The position numbers were made by a program, and so were the translations under genes. Below the pieces are notes generated by a model. The model was not told the DNA's origin. It was given only the letters and a program-made list of their open reading frames with translations, and did no database searches. A stretch of DNA of 6,242 bases from JAYTQQ01 sp043784965 (GTDB lineage Bacteria > Bdellovibrionota > Bdellovibrionia > Bdellovibrionales > JAMPXM01), in the NCBI GenBank assembly GCA_043784965.1, contig JAYVXS010000107.1, forward strand, positions 1 through 6,242. Reading direction: 5' to 3'. Within the stretch, counting starts at the first letter, position 1, and each line of letters starts with the position of its first letter. Shown here one piece after another: positions 1 through 4,921 of the stretch.

Positions 1-2
1 GG

Positions 3-104
3 GATTTGAAAAAAGATTTCGTATTTACCAAAACAGTTGCACTCACGCGGCTACAAGAAAAAATCCTGAAAACGGTCAACAGAAAACTGATTTCTCAAAG
101 GTAG
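3..104 (+). CDS. 3' end of an unidentified ORF, possibly a transposase C-terminus (partial)
   Basis: An open plus-strand frame enters from the left edge and ends at TAG (102-104), giving 33 visible residues. They are lysine-rich and include VALTRLQEKILKTV. A basic tail of the kind 'LTxLQxxIL' is found at the end of IS1634/IS4-type DDE transposases, and another such transposase, on the same strand, begins at the right end of this window. The identification therefore fits but rests on very few residues. The stop lies only about 25 bases from the point where the converging ardC-like gene loses homology, so this could be the inner edge of an inserted IS that cut ardC. It could also be an unrelated gene end or a chance open frame. 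Confidence 0.35.
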   Translation, partial: DLKKDFVFTKTVALTRLQEKILKTVNRKLISQR

Positions 105-652
105 TGTACAAAAGTGACGTGGAATTCAGGATAAAAGGCATGAGTGCCGCCATCGAATGCCAGCTTCGCGCCACTGGCGTTAAAAATGGCCTCGGCTTTT
201 TCACAGATGTCGGGTTCTTTGGGCGACTCACCAAGACCGCTTTCGATTTTGACCAAGCTCTCCAAGCCTTCACACTGACAGATATTAAAAACAGAATGGG
301 TCTTAAGCATCGGAATGCTTTTTGAATCCATTTCGCCTTGATCATTTTTTTCGTTGATCAAAAGCGGTTGGTAATAAATGATTCGAGTCGCTTTCTCCCC
401 CTTCTTAATACTGGCACCAAGTTCCCGCGCTTGATTTAACGTCAACCACTGCGAGGACCCAAAACCCGCTTTGCGCTGTCGCATCCAAAGAATTAAAGTG
501 TTGATGCCGTTATAAATTGTCTGGGTGCTTGCGTTCTGCGGGAACATCAGGCCACCGGACCAGGGGCGCTCACACGGAATATGCCCACCTTCTAGGTCAG
601 AGATAATCTGGTCAGTCACTTGGCTATAAATTTCATCTCTACTTGTCGTCAT
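95..652 (-). CDS. ardC: ArdC-like antirestriction protein, C-terminally truncated
   Basis: 185 residues from ATG at 652-650, chosen because AGGAG (666-662) lies 9 bases upstream; an ATG at 715 would add 21 lysine-rich residues with no comparable site. The sequence follows the N-terminal ssDNA-binding domain of ArdC/TraC-type proteins: Y47-N-G-I-N51, W69-L-T with QARELG, K83-K-G-E86, VFNICQCEGL near 121-130, and GGTHAFY at 168-174. Complete ArdC proteins run to about 300 residues and continue into a zincin metallopeptidase domain with HExxH. Here homology stops after Y174 and an unrelated 11-residue tail reaches TGA, so the whole catalytic domain is gone. No other frame between 1 and 130 restores it. 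ArdC is a plasmid or ICE protein that protects incoming DNA from host restriction. This copy could at most keep DNA binding and is probably a pseudogene. Confidence 0.8.
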   Translation of the reverse strand: MTTSRDEIYSQVTDQIISDLEGGHIPCERPWSGGLMFPQNASTQTIYNGINTLILWMRQRKAGFGSSQWLTLNQARELGASIKKGEKATRIIYYQPLLINEKNDQGEMDSKSIPMLKTHSVFNICQCEGLESLVKIESGLGESPKEPDICEKAEAIFNASGAKLAFDGGTHAFYPEFHVTFVHYL

Positions 653-742
653 GGCACTTAGCTCCTTTGGTTTTTCTTTGAACTTTCTATTTTCAAAAAA
701 ATAATTTCGGCCCATCCGTTACGCACCCTTCAGGGCGGGGGG

Positions 743-756
743 TCCGAAATTTCGGA
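743..756. promoter_or_regulatory. 14-bp perfect palindrome upstream of ardC-like gene, possible operator
   Basis: TCCGAAATTTCGGA is its own reverse complement. The half-site AATTTCGG occurs again at 703-710, closer to the ardC-like start (652). A palindrome plus a nearby half-site is a common operator layout, but no repressor gene is present in the window and no clear promoter was recognised between 653 and 742. Confidence 0.25.
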
Positions 757-885
757 GGAGCTGGCACAGTTTGCTCGGGCTCGCGCACAAATCGCGGAGC
801 GTTTGTTCAGGGAAGCATGACAAGCCCACGGCCTCTGAACCGAGTGGTACAATTAAAACTGACGTTATGACGGTGATTAAAGTTG

Positions 886-972
886 ATGACTAAAACCGAT
901 TGGGCTTGGCGTGAAGCCCTGAGAAGCGAGACCGAAAATGCAATCTATGACAGATACGACCAACAAACTTAA
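886..972 (+). CDS. Possible 28-aa small ORF of unknown function
   Basis: ATG at 886 starts a 28-residue reading frame (MTKTDWAWREAL near the start, YDRYDQQT at the end) that stops at TAA 970-972, two bases before a perfect 8-bp hairpin at 975-993. The ATG overlaps the stop of a preceding 8-codon ORF (867-893). The composition (Trp, Arg, Glu, Asp, Tyr) looks protein-like, but no family is recognised and there is no good Shine-Dalgarno sequence. It may be the surviving end of a larger, decayed plus-strand gene. Confidence 0.2.
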   Translation: MTKTDWAWREALRSETENAIYDRYDQQT

Positions 973-974
973 GC

Positions 975-993
975 GCACTTGATTTTCAAGTGC
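975..993. repeat. Perfect hairpin, 8-bp stem with TTT loop
   Basis: GCACTTGA and TCAAGTGC are separated by TTT. The hairpin follows directly after the stop of the small ORF at 886-972. No T-run follows on either strand, so it is not a classical intrinsic terminator, though it could still stall or protect a transcript end. Confidence 0.5.
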
Positions 994-1114
994 ATCCAAA
1001 TAAAATCAATCAACAAACCGATGACCCTTTGGGGGCCATCGTCCTTATTTCGAGTTCCTTGTATTTGATCCCGTTCCTCTCTTCTTCTTCTTAAATAATA
1101 ATTATAATCATTCC

Positions 1115-1242
1115 TTTTGAAGTACCTTGCACATGTAGTGTAGACAGTTCCTGACCACTTTCCACCGTTAAACATGCTTGCATGTAGGGGGAGAGTGGTC
1201 AGGAACGATCAGGCGCAGCGGAATGTGCTAGGTACTTCAAAA
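1115..1242. repeat. 128-bp nested inverted repeat (possible MITE, structured RNA or recombination site)
   Basis: Three inverted-repeat levels share one centre. The outer arms, 1115-1134 and 1223-1242, pair at 19 of 20 positions. The middle arms, 1147-1159 and 1194-1206, are perfect over 13 bp (GTTCCTGACCACT). The inner arms, ACATGC 1172-1177 and GCATGT 1180-1185, are separated by TT. The bulges between levels are unequal (12 and 16 bases outside the middle arms). A similar sequence, TTGCACATGTAG / TTGCATGTAG, occurs twice within it. No coding sequence is credible inside. The shape suits a small non-autonomous element with 20-bp terminal inverted repeats, or a structured RNA. An IS-end scar is also possible. 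Confidence 0.6.
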
Positions 1243-1291
1243 TCCTTTAGTCACATCAGATGTTTGCGCCGTTTTCGATTTTCATTCCAAG

Positions 1292-1329
1292 CCCCACAAA
1301 GTGTCGCACCTGTGAGACACTTTTTGGGG
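1292..1329. repeat. Imperfect hairpin, 13 of 14 bp paired
   Basis: CCCCACAAAGTGTC (1292-1305) pairs with GACACTTTTTGGGG (1316-1329), with one mismatch and a 10-base loop. No terminal T-run follows on either strand, so a terminator role is not supported. Its function is unknown. Confidence 0.45.
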
Positions 1330-1421
1330 GGATACCTAACTGATTTTCTTCGGATATTTTATTGCTGAATTTCTGTGAGCCAAAATTTATTTTTCGGAAA
1401 AAAAAGAGAACTAGGGTGATT

Positions 1422-1443
1422 GTGCTAATACCGGTTAGGACAT
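1422..1443 (+). repeat. Dispersed 22-bp direct repeat, copy 1
   Basis: First of three related copies (1422, 3179, 4849), all in the same direction, starting GTGC and ending TAGGACAT. It matches copy 2 at 19 of 22 positions and copy 3 at 17 of 22. In copies 1 and 2 the repeat is followed by a further GGACAC, making a short AGGACA doublet. It lies 217 bases beyond the 3' end of abiEii. It could be an IS21-type end, a cassette boundary or a protein-binding site. Confidence 0.6.
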
Positions 1444-1479
1444 AGGACACAAGGTGAAGTGGCAATCGTCGATGAATAA

Positions 1480-1507
1480 TAAACTGCGACTGGGTAGTCG
1501 CAGTTTA
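1480..1507 (-). terminator. Candidate terminator of the abiE operon
   Basis: A perfect 12-bp stem (left arm TAAACTGCGACT, 1480-1491; right arm 1496-1507) closes a 4-base loop. Read on the minus strand the stem is followed by TTATTC, a weak T-tract, whereas on the plus strand it is followed by CTGCTC. It lies 153 bases downstream of the abiEii stop, so the assignment is plausible, but the distance is long. Confidence 0.45.
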
Positions 1508-1659
1508 CTGCTCAATTTCGTGCGGGAACTGAGATAACATCTTTATTTTTTTTTAAAACTGAAAAACTTTTTTTCGAGATCATGCATGACTTTTTCTAAA
1601 TTAAATAAAGTCAATTTGATTTCTATTTCTGGGCAAAGCTTTTTCACTATAGTGTTCAC

Positions 1660-2493
1660 TTACCGCGCATCAAATAATTTCAACTGCCGAACGACTTCAG
1701 CAAATGCCGTATCAAAATCTGGTGGATTTTTGACCGAAGTCATGGCCGACGACCAGCCCATTTTAAGCGTTGCAGTGTTAATTTTTTTGACCGTTCTAAA
1801 TAGACTTTCTGGCAAATCTGTTTTTCGATACTTAAAACATTCACTTAAAGCCATACTCAGCTTATTGAAGTCAGCCATTCCTAAAAAAAGTGAAAGGTCA
1901 AAAATGTCTTTTGATCTGGAGCTATCGGACCCTCTATCGATCAGAGCATGCAATTTTTCTGCAACTATATTTTCAACAGGATAAACCAACCAACTAATTT
2001 CAGCACCACCCAGTATTTCTAGTGTTTCGATTCGAATTGGGTCGACAGGATCACCTATACCGAGGTCAAAATTAATCACTTGCGCTTTTTTGATATTTTT
2101 AGGGGGCAATCCCAAACCAGCTCGGTAGGTTTGACGAATACCCCCGTACTCACCTTGAGTTTTCAAATCAACCTGTTTTTCAAACTGAAACCAAACACCA
2201 TCATTAAGCTCAGACTGAATTGCTAATTTAGTTTTTTCTAGAGTTGCCGTTAAATCTGATTTTTTTAAAATAGCATCAAGATCAATGGTGAATCGACTTG
2301 AATTGTAAACGCGCAAGGATACAAACCCACCTTTGAAAATTAGACTTTTATTCAATTGGCTATCTGCAACAAGGCGAACAGCAAGCCTTTCAATTAAAAA
2401 AGCCGTCAATAAATTCTGATATAGAACTCCTTGAGCTTTTGCAAGCTTGAGAAGTTTTGCAGATATAGAAGTGGCTTTTGGATGATTATTCAT
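1660..2493 (-). CDS. abiEii: AbiEii-type nucleotidyltransferase toxin (type IV toxin-antitoxin)
   Basis: 277 residues, a usual length for the AbiEii/AbiGii nucleotidyltransferase family. Motif I of the fold is clear: F-K-G55-G56-F-V-S59 followed by D71-L-D73. A further acidic strand is INFDLGIGD (D143), and the family's C-terminal signature is E179-K-LHAL...R187...R193-SKD196-IFDL. Characterised AbiEii enzymes are GTP-preferring nucleotidyltransferases that stop growth, and relatives modify tRNA. The module acts in plasmid or phage-resistance contexts as a type IV toxin-antitoxin system, where toxin and antitoxin do not bind each other. The ATG overlaps the abiEi TGA (ATGA at 2493-2490), so translation is coupled; GGGAG about 10 bases upstream, inside abiEi, is a likely ribosome site. 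No frameshift or lost catalytic residue is visible, and the gene appears intact. Confidence 0.9.
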   Translation of the reverse strand: MNNHPKATSISAKLLKLAKAQGVLYQNLLTAFLIERLAVRLVADSQLNKSLIFKGGFVSLRVYNSSRFTIDLDAILKKSDLTATLEKTKLAIQSELNDGVWFQFEKQVDLKTQGEYGGIRQTYRAGLGLPPKNIKKAQVINFDLGIGDPVDPIRIETLEILGGAEISWLVYPVENIVAEKLHALIDRGSDSSRSKDIFDLSLFLGMADFNKLSMALSECFKYRKTDLPESLFRTVKKINTATLKMGWSSAMTSVKNPPDFDTAFAEVVRQLKLFDAR

Positions 2494-3071
2494 TGTGCGA
2501 TATACTCCCAGTACTTATGGAGGGCACTTCTCATTTTTAGGCGTTCTGCCATCACACCAAGTTTTTTCTCTGATGTCAGGCCGTCCGCAATCGCCCTTCT
2601 AATGGCCTGAATAATTATGCGGATACCAATTTTTGATGAAAAATTGAGGGATTCAATGAGGGTTCTTTCAAGACTAGTTATTCGAAAACAGCCGTTGTCT
2701 TCAATTCCATATTTTAGATATTTTTTTGAGCGCAGGCATCTATAGATTTTATTTCGACTCATTTTTGACGGCGGAACAATAATCCATATATTCTGTGGGA
2801 CCTGTTCAATCAAATGATAATGAAAAAGCGCAGTGAGCCCGCCAATAACAGATTTTGGACCAAATCTAGAGCAGGCAACTGCGTAGTCAACATTTTCGGC
2901 GGGTAATTTACTTTGTGGATGAATATAATAACCGTTACTGGCACGTAACAAAGAGCCCTCACTTGCAAGCCTTGAAAGCATTGTCTGTGAAAGTCCATAC
3001 TTTTTTTTGGCCGTGTCAGGTGTAAAAACACCTATTTTTTTTAATTGCACCAATTGTCTTTTAGAATCCAT
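2490..3071 (-). CDS. abiEi: AbiEi-type antitoxin and transcriptional repressor (type IV toxin-antitoxin)
   Basis: 193 residues from ATG at 3071. An N-terminal winged helix-turn-helix covers roughly residues 5-51 (LKKIGVFTPDTAKKKYGLSQ, LSRLASEGSLLRASNGYYIH). The AbiEi core follows, with GGLTALFHYHLIEQVP, IWIIVPPSK, then ITSLERTLIESL. In this family the protein counteracts AbiEii without contacting it and binds inverted repeats in its own promoter. An in-frame GTG at 3098 would add nine residues, but it lies inside the 20-bp inverted repeat (3084-3129), so the ATG just outside the repeat is preferred. Neither start has a recognisable Shine-Dalgarno sequence, and a leaderless transcript starting near the GTG cannot be excluded. 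The stop overlaps abiEii by four bases, forming a two-gene operon. Confidence 0.88.
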   Translation of the reverse strand: MDSKRQLVQLKKIGVFTPDTAKKKYGLSQTMLSRLASEGSLLRASNGYYIHPQSKLPAENVDYAVACSRFGPKSVIGGLTALFHYHLIEQVPQNIWIIVPPSKMSRNKIYRCLRSKKYLKYGIEDNGCFRITSLERTLIESLNFSSKIGIRIIIQAIRRAIADGLTSEKKLGVMAERLKMRSALHKYWEYIAQ

Positions 3072-3083
3072 ATAAAAAGAGGT

Positions 3084-3129
3084 TGAATTAAAAGTCACAT
3101 TTTGTCAATAAAATGTGACTTTTAATTCA
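3084..3129. promoter_or_regulatory. Perfect 20-bp inverted repeat, probable AbiEi operator
   Basis: The arms at 3084-3103 and 3110-3129 match at all 20 positions and are separated by 6 bases (3104-3109). The core AAGTCACATTTT pairs with AAAATGTGACTT. The repeat lies 13 bases upstream of the preferred abiEi ATG and covers the predicted -10 region. AbiEi proteins are known to autorepress through inverted repeats at their promoter, so this is the obvious binding site. As RNA it could also fold into a stable hairpin near the start codon. Confidence 0.7.
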
Positions 3130-3136
3130 GGTTAAA
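3108..3136 (-). promoter_or_regulatory. Possible abiE promoter
   Basis: On the minus strand TTTAAC (3136-3131) and TTTTAT (3113-3108) are 17 bases apart, an acceptable but weak sigma-70 pair. The -10 lies at the centre of the inverted repeat, so bound AbiEi would block it. The predicted start of transcription falls close to the GTG at 3098. Confidence 0.3.
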
Positions 3137-3178
3137 TTTTTACTCTCTTTTATTAAAATTATGGAATTTTTCACCGTT

Positions 3179-3200
3179 GTGCCAATACCAGATAGGACAT
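3179..3200 (+). repeat. Dispersed 22-bp direct repeat, copy 2
   Basis: Same motif as at 1422 and 4849: 19 of 22 identical to copy 1 and 18 of 22 to copy 3. It is followed by TGGACAC and then by a block at 3212-3235 that matches 4921-4944 at 21 of 24 positions, so the homology with copy 3 is longer than the repeat itself. It lies about 40 bases upstream of the abiE promoter and 135 bases beyond the 3' end of the PIN operon. Confidence 0.6.
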
Positions 3201-3211
3201 TGGACACGAAA

Positions 3212-3235
3212 TTTATTTGTTTCTACTGGGATCGT
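3212..3235. repeat. 24-bp block shared with 4921-4944
   Basis: This block (begins TTTATTTGT, ends GGGATCGT) is identical at 21 of 24 positions to 4921-4944. There it forms the last codons and stop of a minus-strand gene fragment. Here the same strand also reads DPSRNK then TAA, against DPRRYK then TAA in the other copy. The block is probably the scar of a duplicated gene end or mobile element. No longer coding match upstream was found. Confidence 0.5.
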
Positions 3236-3334
3236 TTGCATTCAAAAAACGAGTGGCACTAATCACTCACAAAATTTAAACTGTGCGCGGTTGGTGCCAA
3301 ATAAGACTATGCAATATCAAGTTCTTGGCCTTAC

Positions 3335-3817
3335 TCAAAGACTAGCGGACGAGTACGAAGTATTACTTTTCTTTGCTCTCCGCCAAGTGAGATACTCTTC
3401 TGTATTTTTGTAGGGCTGTTTTTTTATTCGAAATTCAATGCAGAGAGTCCGTTGGAAAATAGTTGCCCCGACGACAAAGTAGGACCAGTAGTCCTGGTCC
3501 GGTCTGTATAAGTAAATAGGTGGAGTGCCCAAACCAGTCCACCATTTAATGCCAATACTGTTACAGGCATCATCAGAATCTTCAGTTTGTCGCCACCAAT
3601 CTATTCCCATTAAAGATTTTAAACTATTAAGAATCTCTGCAGCCTTTCGCGCAGCTGGGCCTCGCGGTGATTTTGACTCGAAAACCTTTATCATTTGCTC
3701 CTGAAGAGCAATAAACTCTGGACTTTGTTTTCGCACCCGATCGCGTTCGCGGGCTTCTTTAGCAAAGTCAAATTTTAGCCTCTTCGGTTGAGTTGGTTGT
3801 GGGTCTTCTGAGTTCAT
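3335..3817 (-). CDS. Hypothetical 160-aa protein, third gene of the PIN operon
   Basis: No family is recognised. Residues 1-35 are highly charged (repeated K/R/E/D), and 36-70 look helical. The central part is aromatic-rich, with two tryptophan pairs (W74-W75 in GIDWWRQ and W92-W93 in GIKWWTGLGTPP), then YLYRPDQDYWSYFVV and IEFRIKKQP, suggesting a small alpha/beta globular fold. No signal peptide or membrane segment is visible. The ATG overlaps the stop of the PIN gene by one base (TAATG at 3819-3815), with AGAGG 11 bases upstream, so translation should be coupled to the PIN protein and weakened by the premature TGA in that gene. Position as last gene of a toxin-like operon suggests a partner, immunity or effector role, but nothing in the sequence shows which. 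Confidence 0.7.
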   Translation of the reverse strand: MNSEDPQPTQPKRLKFDFAKEARERDRVRKQSPEFIALQEQMIKVFESKSPRGPAARKAAEILNSLKSLMGIDWWRQTEDSDDACNSIGIKWWTGLGTPPIYLYRPDQDYWSYFVVGATIFQRTLCIEFRIKKQPYKNTEEYLTWRRAKKSNTSYSSASL

Positions 3818-4584
3818 TAGAATTTCAACCTCTTAAGTCGGTTTCTGTAAAGATTGTCTGGCACAAATGCCAGCTTGTCTTCAGAACTAGCAAGGGCGCT
3901 GTAGGCAAGATCAAAGTCAGAGGTGACAACGAACGGAAAATTAGAGGAATTTAGCAAATTCAAAATCATTGCATCTTGGCTACCAATGGCAGTTTCCTCT
4001 GAAAGTCGATACATTTCCGGCCACTGTAGATCTTTGCGAAAGAGAAATTTTGAATCTTCTGCGCGCATATCAATATAGTTTAGAATCAGGTCTTCAACAA
4101 GTTGATCCCAAGCCTTTACCAAGCGACCATCAAGAAATTCTCAACAAAAATGCAGCCAGCCAATATGCCCAGAATGATTTTTTGGTAAAAAAGTTTGCTT
4201 GCACAGCTTAATTCGAGCATCGGTTAAATAGGGCTCACTTTCTGATTCAATCTGATTGTTGATCCAACCAAGTTGCTTTTTCAGAACTTCTCGAACAGCA
4301 GAAGAAATTTTCCATTTGCTTGAGAGGGCCAGCATACCCATCAAAGACTCAGTAACAATGACCCGACGTTTGTAGTCGATAAATTCCGCGCGCGCACTAA
4401 CGCTTACATAAATTGGAATTTCATAGCTGGCAAGTTTTTCAAAAAAGAATTGGGCGTCTTCGTAAAAGTGATGATCCTTATCGCCGATAGCGACTAAAAA
4501 ATTTGTATCGGCCAAACAGCCAGTAGGTTTCAATCCTTCGTTTAAATAAATATCTATTTCAGAGAAAGGTAAACAACGACCCAA
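3817..4584 (-). pseudogene. PIN-domain nuclease (VapC-like) interrupted by an in-frame TGA
   Basis: A single reading frame of 255 codons contains one TGA, at 4143-4141 (codon 148). Both halves carry PIN motifs: D26 in CLADTNFLVA and E67 in SARAEFIDYKRR before the stop; D204 in GSQDAMIL and D223/D225 in VTSDFDLAY after it. These are the acidic residues that bind Mg2+/Mn2+ in PIN ribonucleases such as VapC. The gene is longer than usual VapC proteins (about 130 residues), with a mainly helical insert between E67 and D204. The start is TTG at 4584, with GAGG 8 bases upstream inside the preceding gene. A restart at TTG 4122 has no ribosome site. No frameshift is present, so a recent TGG-to-TGA change (Trp148) is the simplest reading. 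Other genes here (abiEi, ardC) use TGA as stop, which argues against recoding of TGA as Trp. Confidence 0.8.
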
Positions 4585-4587
4585 GAA

Positions 4588-4776
4588 TTATACCTCGACA
4601 TCTTTTGCGGCCTGGTCATCTTTATGATGTGGCTTTTTTTCAGGAGCAGGCGTGCCGTACTCGGAAATTATTTTGACAAGCTCATCTGAAGGTTCTTTTT
4701 TTCTATTTTTTTCGAAATTTTCAGCGGCTCGCTTTGCTCCGCCTTTTCTTGGGATCTTTGCTATAGGTTGGTTCAT
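4588..4776 (-). CDS. Small charged protein, candidate antitoxin of the PIN operon
   Basis: 62 residues, very rich in Lys, Arg, Glu and Asp (KIPRKGGAKRAAENFEKNRK near the N-terminus, EKKPHHKDDQAAKDVEV at the end), with one short helix-prone stretch (SDELVKIISEYG). It is likely flexible. The ATG at 4776 has a strong Shine-Dalgarno sequence, GGAGGA (4786-4781), four bases upstream. The gene ends one codon before the TTG start of the PIN gene, in the same frame, and carries that gene's ribosome site in its last codons. A small charged gene directly before a PIN nuclease is the standard vapBC order, which suggests an antitoxin. However, no AbrB, ribbon-helix-helix or Phd DNA-binding motif is evident, so this is inference from context. 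Confidence 0.7.
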   Translation of the reverse strand: MNQPIAKIPRKGGAKRAAENFEKNRKKEPSDELVKIISEYGTPAPEKKPHHKDDQAAKDVEV

Positions 4777-4797
4777 TTTTTCCTCCAGGTTTAAGAT

Positions 4798-4826
4798 AAT
4801 ATAACACAGTTTTTATCAGCGATAAA
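4798..4826 (-). promoter_or_regulatory. Promoter of the PIN operon with overlapping palindrome
   Basis: On the minus strand TTTATC (4826-4821) and TATATT (4803-4798) are separated by 17 bases, which places the transcript start near 4791, just before the strong ribosome site of the 62-aa gene. The -35 is one arm of an inverted repeat, TTTATC-3 bases-GATAAA (4812-4826), a possible operator for autoregulation. The dispersed repeat copy 3 begins 23 bases further upstream. Confidence 0.5.
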
Positions 4827-4848
4827 CCCTCGTTTTTACTTAATTTTC

Positions 4849-4870
4849 GTGCCGATGCCGAATAGGACAT
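4849..4870 (+). repeat. Dispersed 22-bp direct repeat, copy 3
   Basis: Same direction and core (starts GTGC, ends TAGGACAT) as the copies at 1422 and 3179; 18 of 22 identical to copy 2. It lies directly between the T-run of the terminator at 4875-4917 and the PIN operon promoter. The intervals between successive copies are 1757 and 1670 bases, each holding one toxin-antitoxin-like operon. Confidence 0.6.
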
Positions 4871-4917
4871 TAAAAAGAGGCCGCGAAGAGTGGAAGCTCC
4901 AAACCTCGCGGCCTCTT
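4871..4917 (-). terminator. Intrinsic terminator of the orphan gene fragment
   Basis: A perfect 12-bp GC-rich stem (AAGAGGCCGCGA, 4875-4886, with its complement at 4906-4917) closes a 19-base loop that itself contains TGGA/TCCA. Read on the minus strand it is followed by a run of five Ts. It starts 4 bases after the TAA at 4924-4922, the normal position for a terminator, which supports the preceding fragment being a true gene end. Confidence 0.75.
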
Positions 4918-4921
4918 AAGT

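Larger units (their letters stand above)
716..1420. other. Gene-free, hairpin-rich segment with decayed short ORFs
   Basis: No convincing gene was found in these 705 bases. The first part (about 720-860) is visibly richer in G+C than the flanks and is open in several frames on both strands, which makes ORF calling unreliable. Short plus-strand ORFs join through ATGA-type overlaps (to 820, 817-870, 867-893, 886-972). The second part holds successive inverted repeats at 975-993, about 1019-1042, 1115-1242 and 1292-1329, and a TCT/CTT simple repeat around 1076-1092. It is best read as debris of a lost mobile-element region, perhaps containing a structured RNA or DNA site. Confidence 0.5.

Noticed and set aside
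653..715. N-terminal extension of the ardC-like gene from the ATG at 715
   Set aside because: The extra 21 residues do not resemble the family, and the internal ATG at 652 has a clear AGGAG site at good spacing.
969..1175. Minus-strand 68-residue ORF
   Set aside because: It starts inside the central hairpin of the nested inverted repeat, has low-complexity Arg/Tyr stretches, no ribosome site and no recognisable motif.
1580..1589. Short palindromes TCATGCATGA (1580) and CACTATAGTG (1645)
   Set aside because: Ten-base palindromes are expected by chance in AT-rich DNA, and neither sits at a recognisable promoter.
1586..1984. Plus-strand 132-residue ORF
   Set aside because: It lies antisense to the well-supported abiEii gene and shows no motif of its own.
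3287..3306. Possible fourth, deleted copy of the 22-bp repeat (GTGCCAAATAAGAC)
   Set aside because: It aligns only if six bases are removed from the motif, and so short a match is easily due to chance.
4141..4200. Selenocysteine insertion at the PIN-gene TGA
   Set aside because: No stable stem with a suitable loop was seen just after the TGA, PIN nucleases are not known selenoproteins, and a nonsense mutation explains the data more simply. Kept only as an alternative in the finding.
1422..4870. The three 22-bp repeats as integron attC sites
   Set aside because: The required R' core GTTRRRY and matching R'' are missing (the copies read GTTAGGA, GATAGGA and AATAGGA), and no intI gene is in the window.
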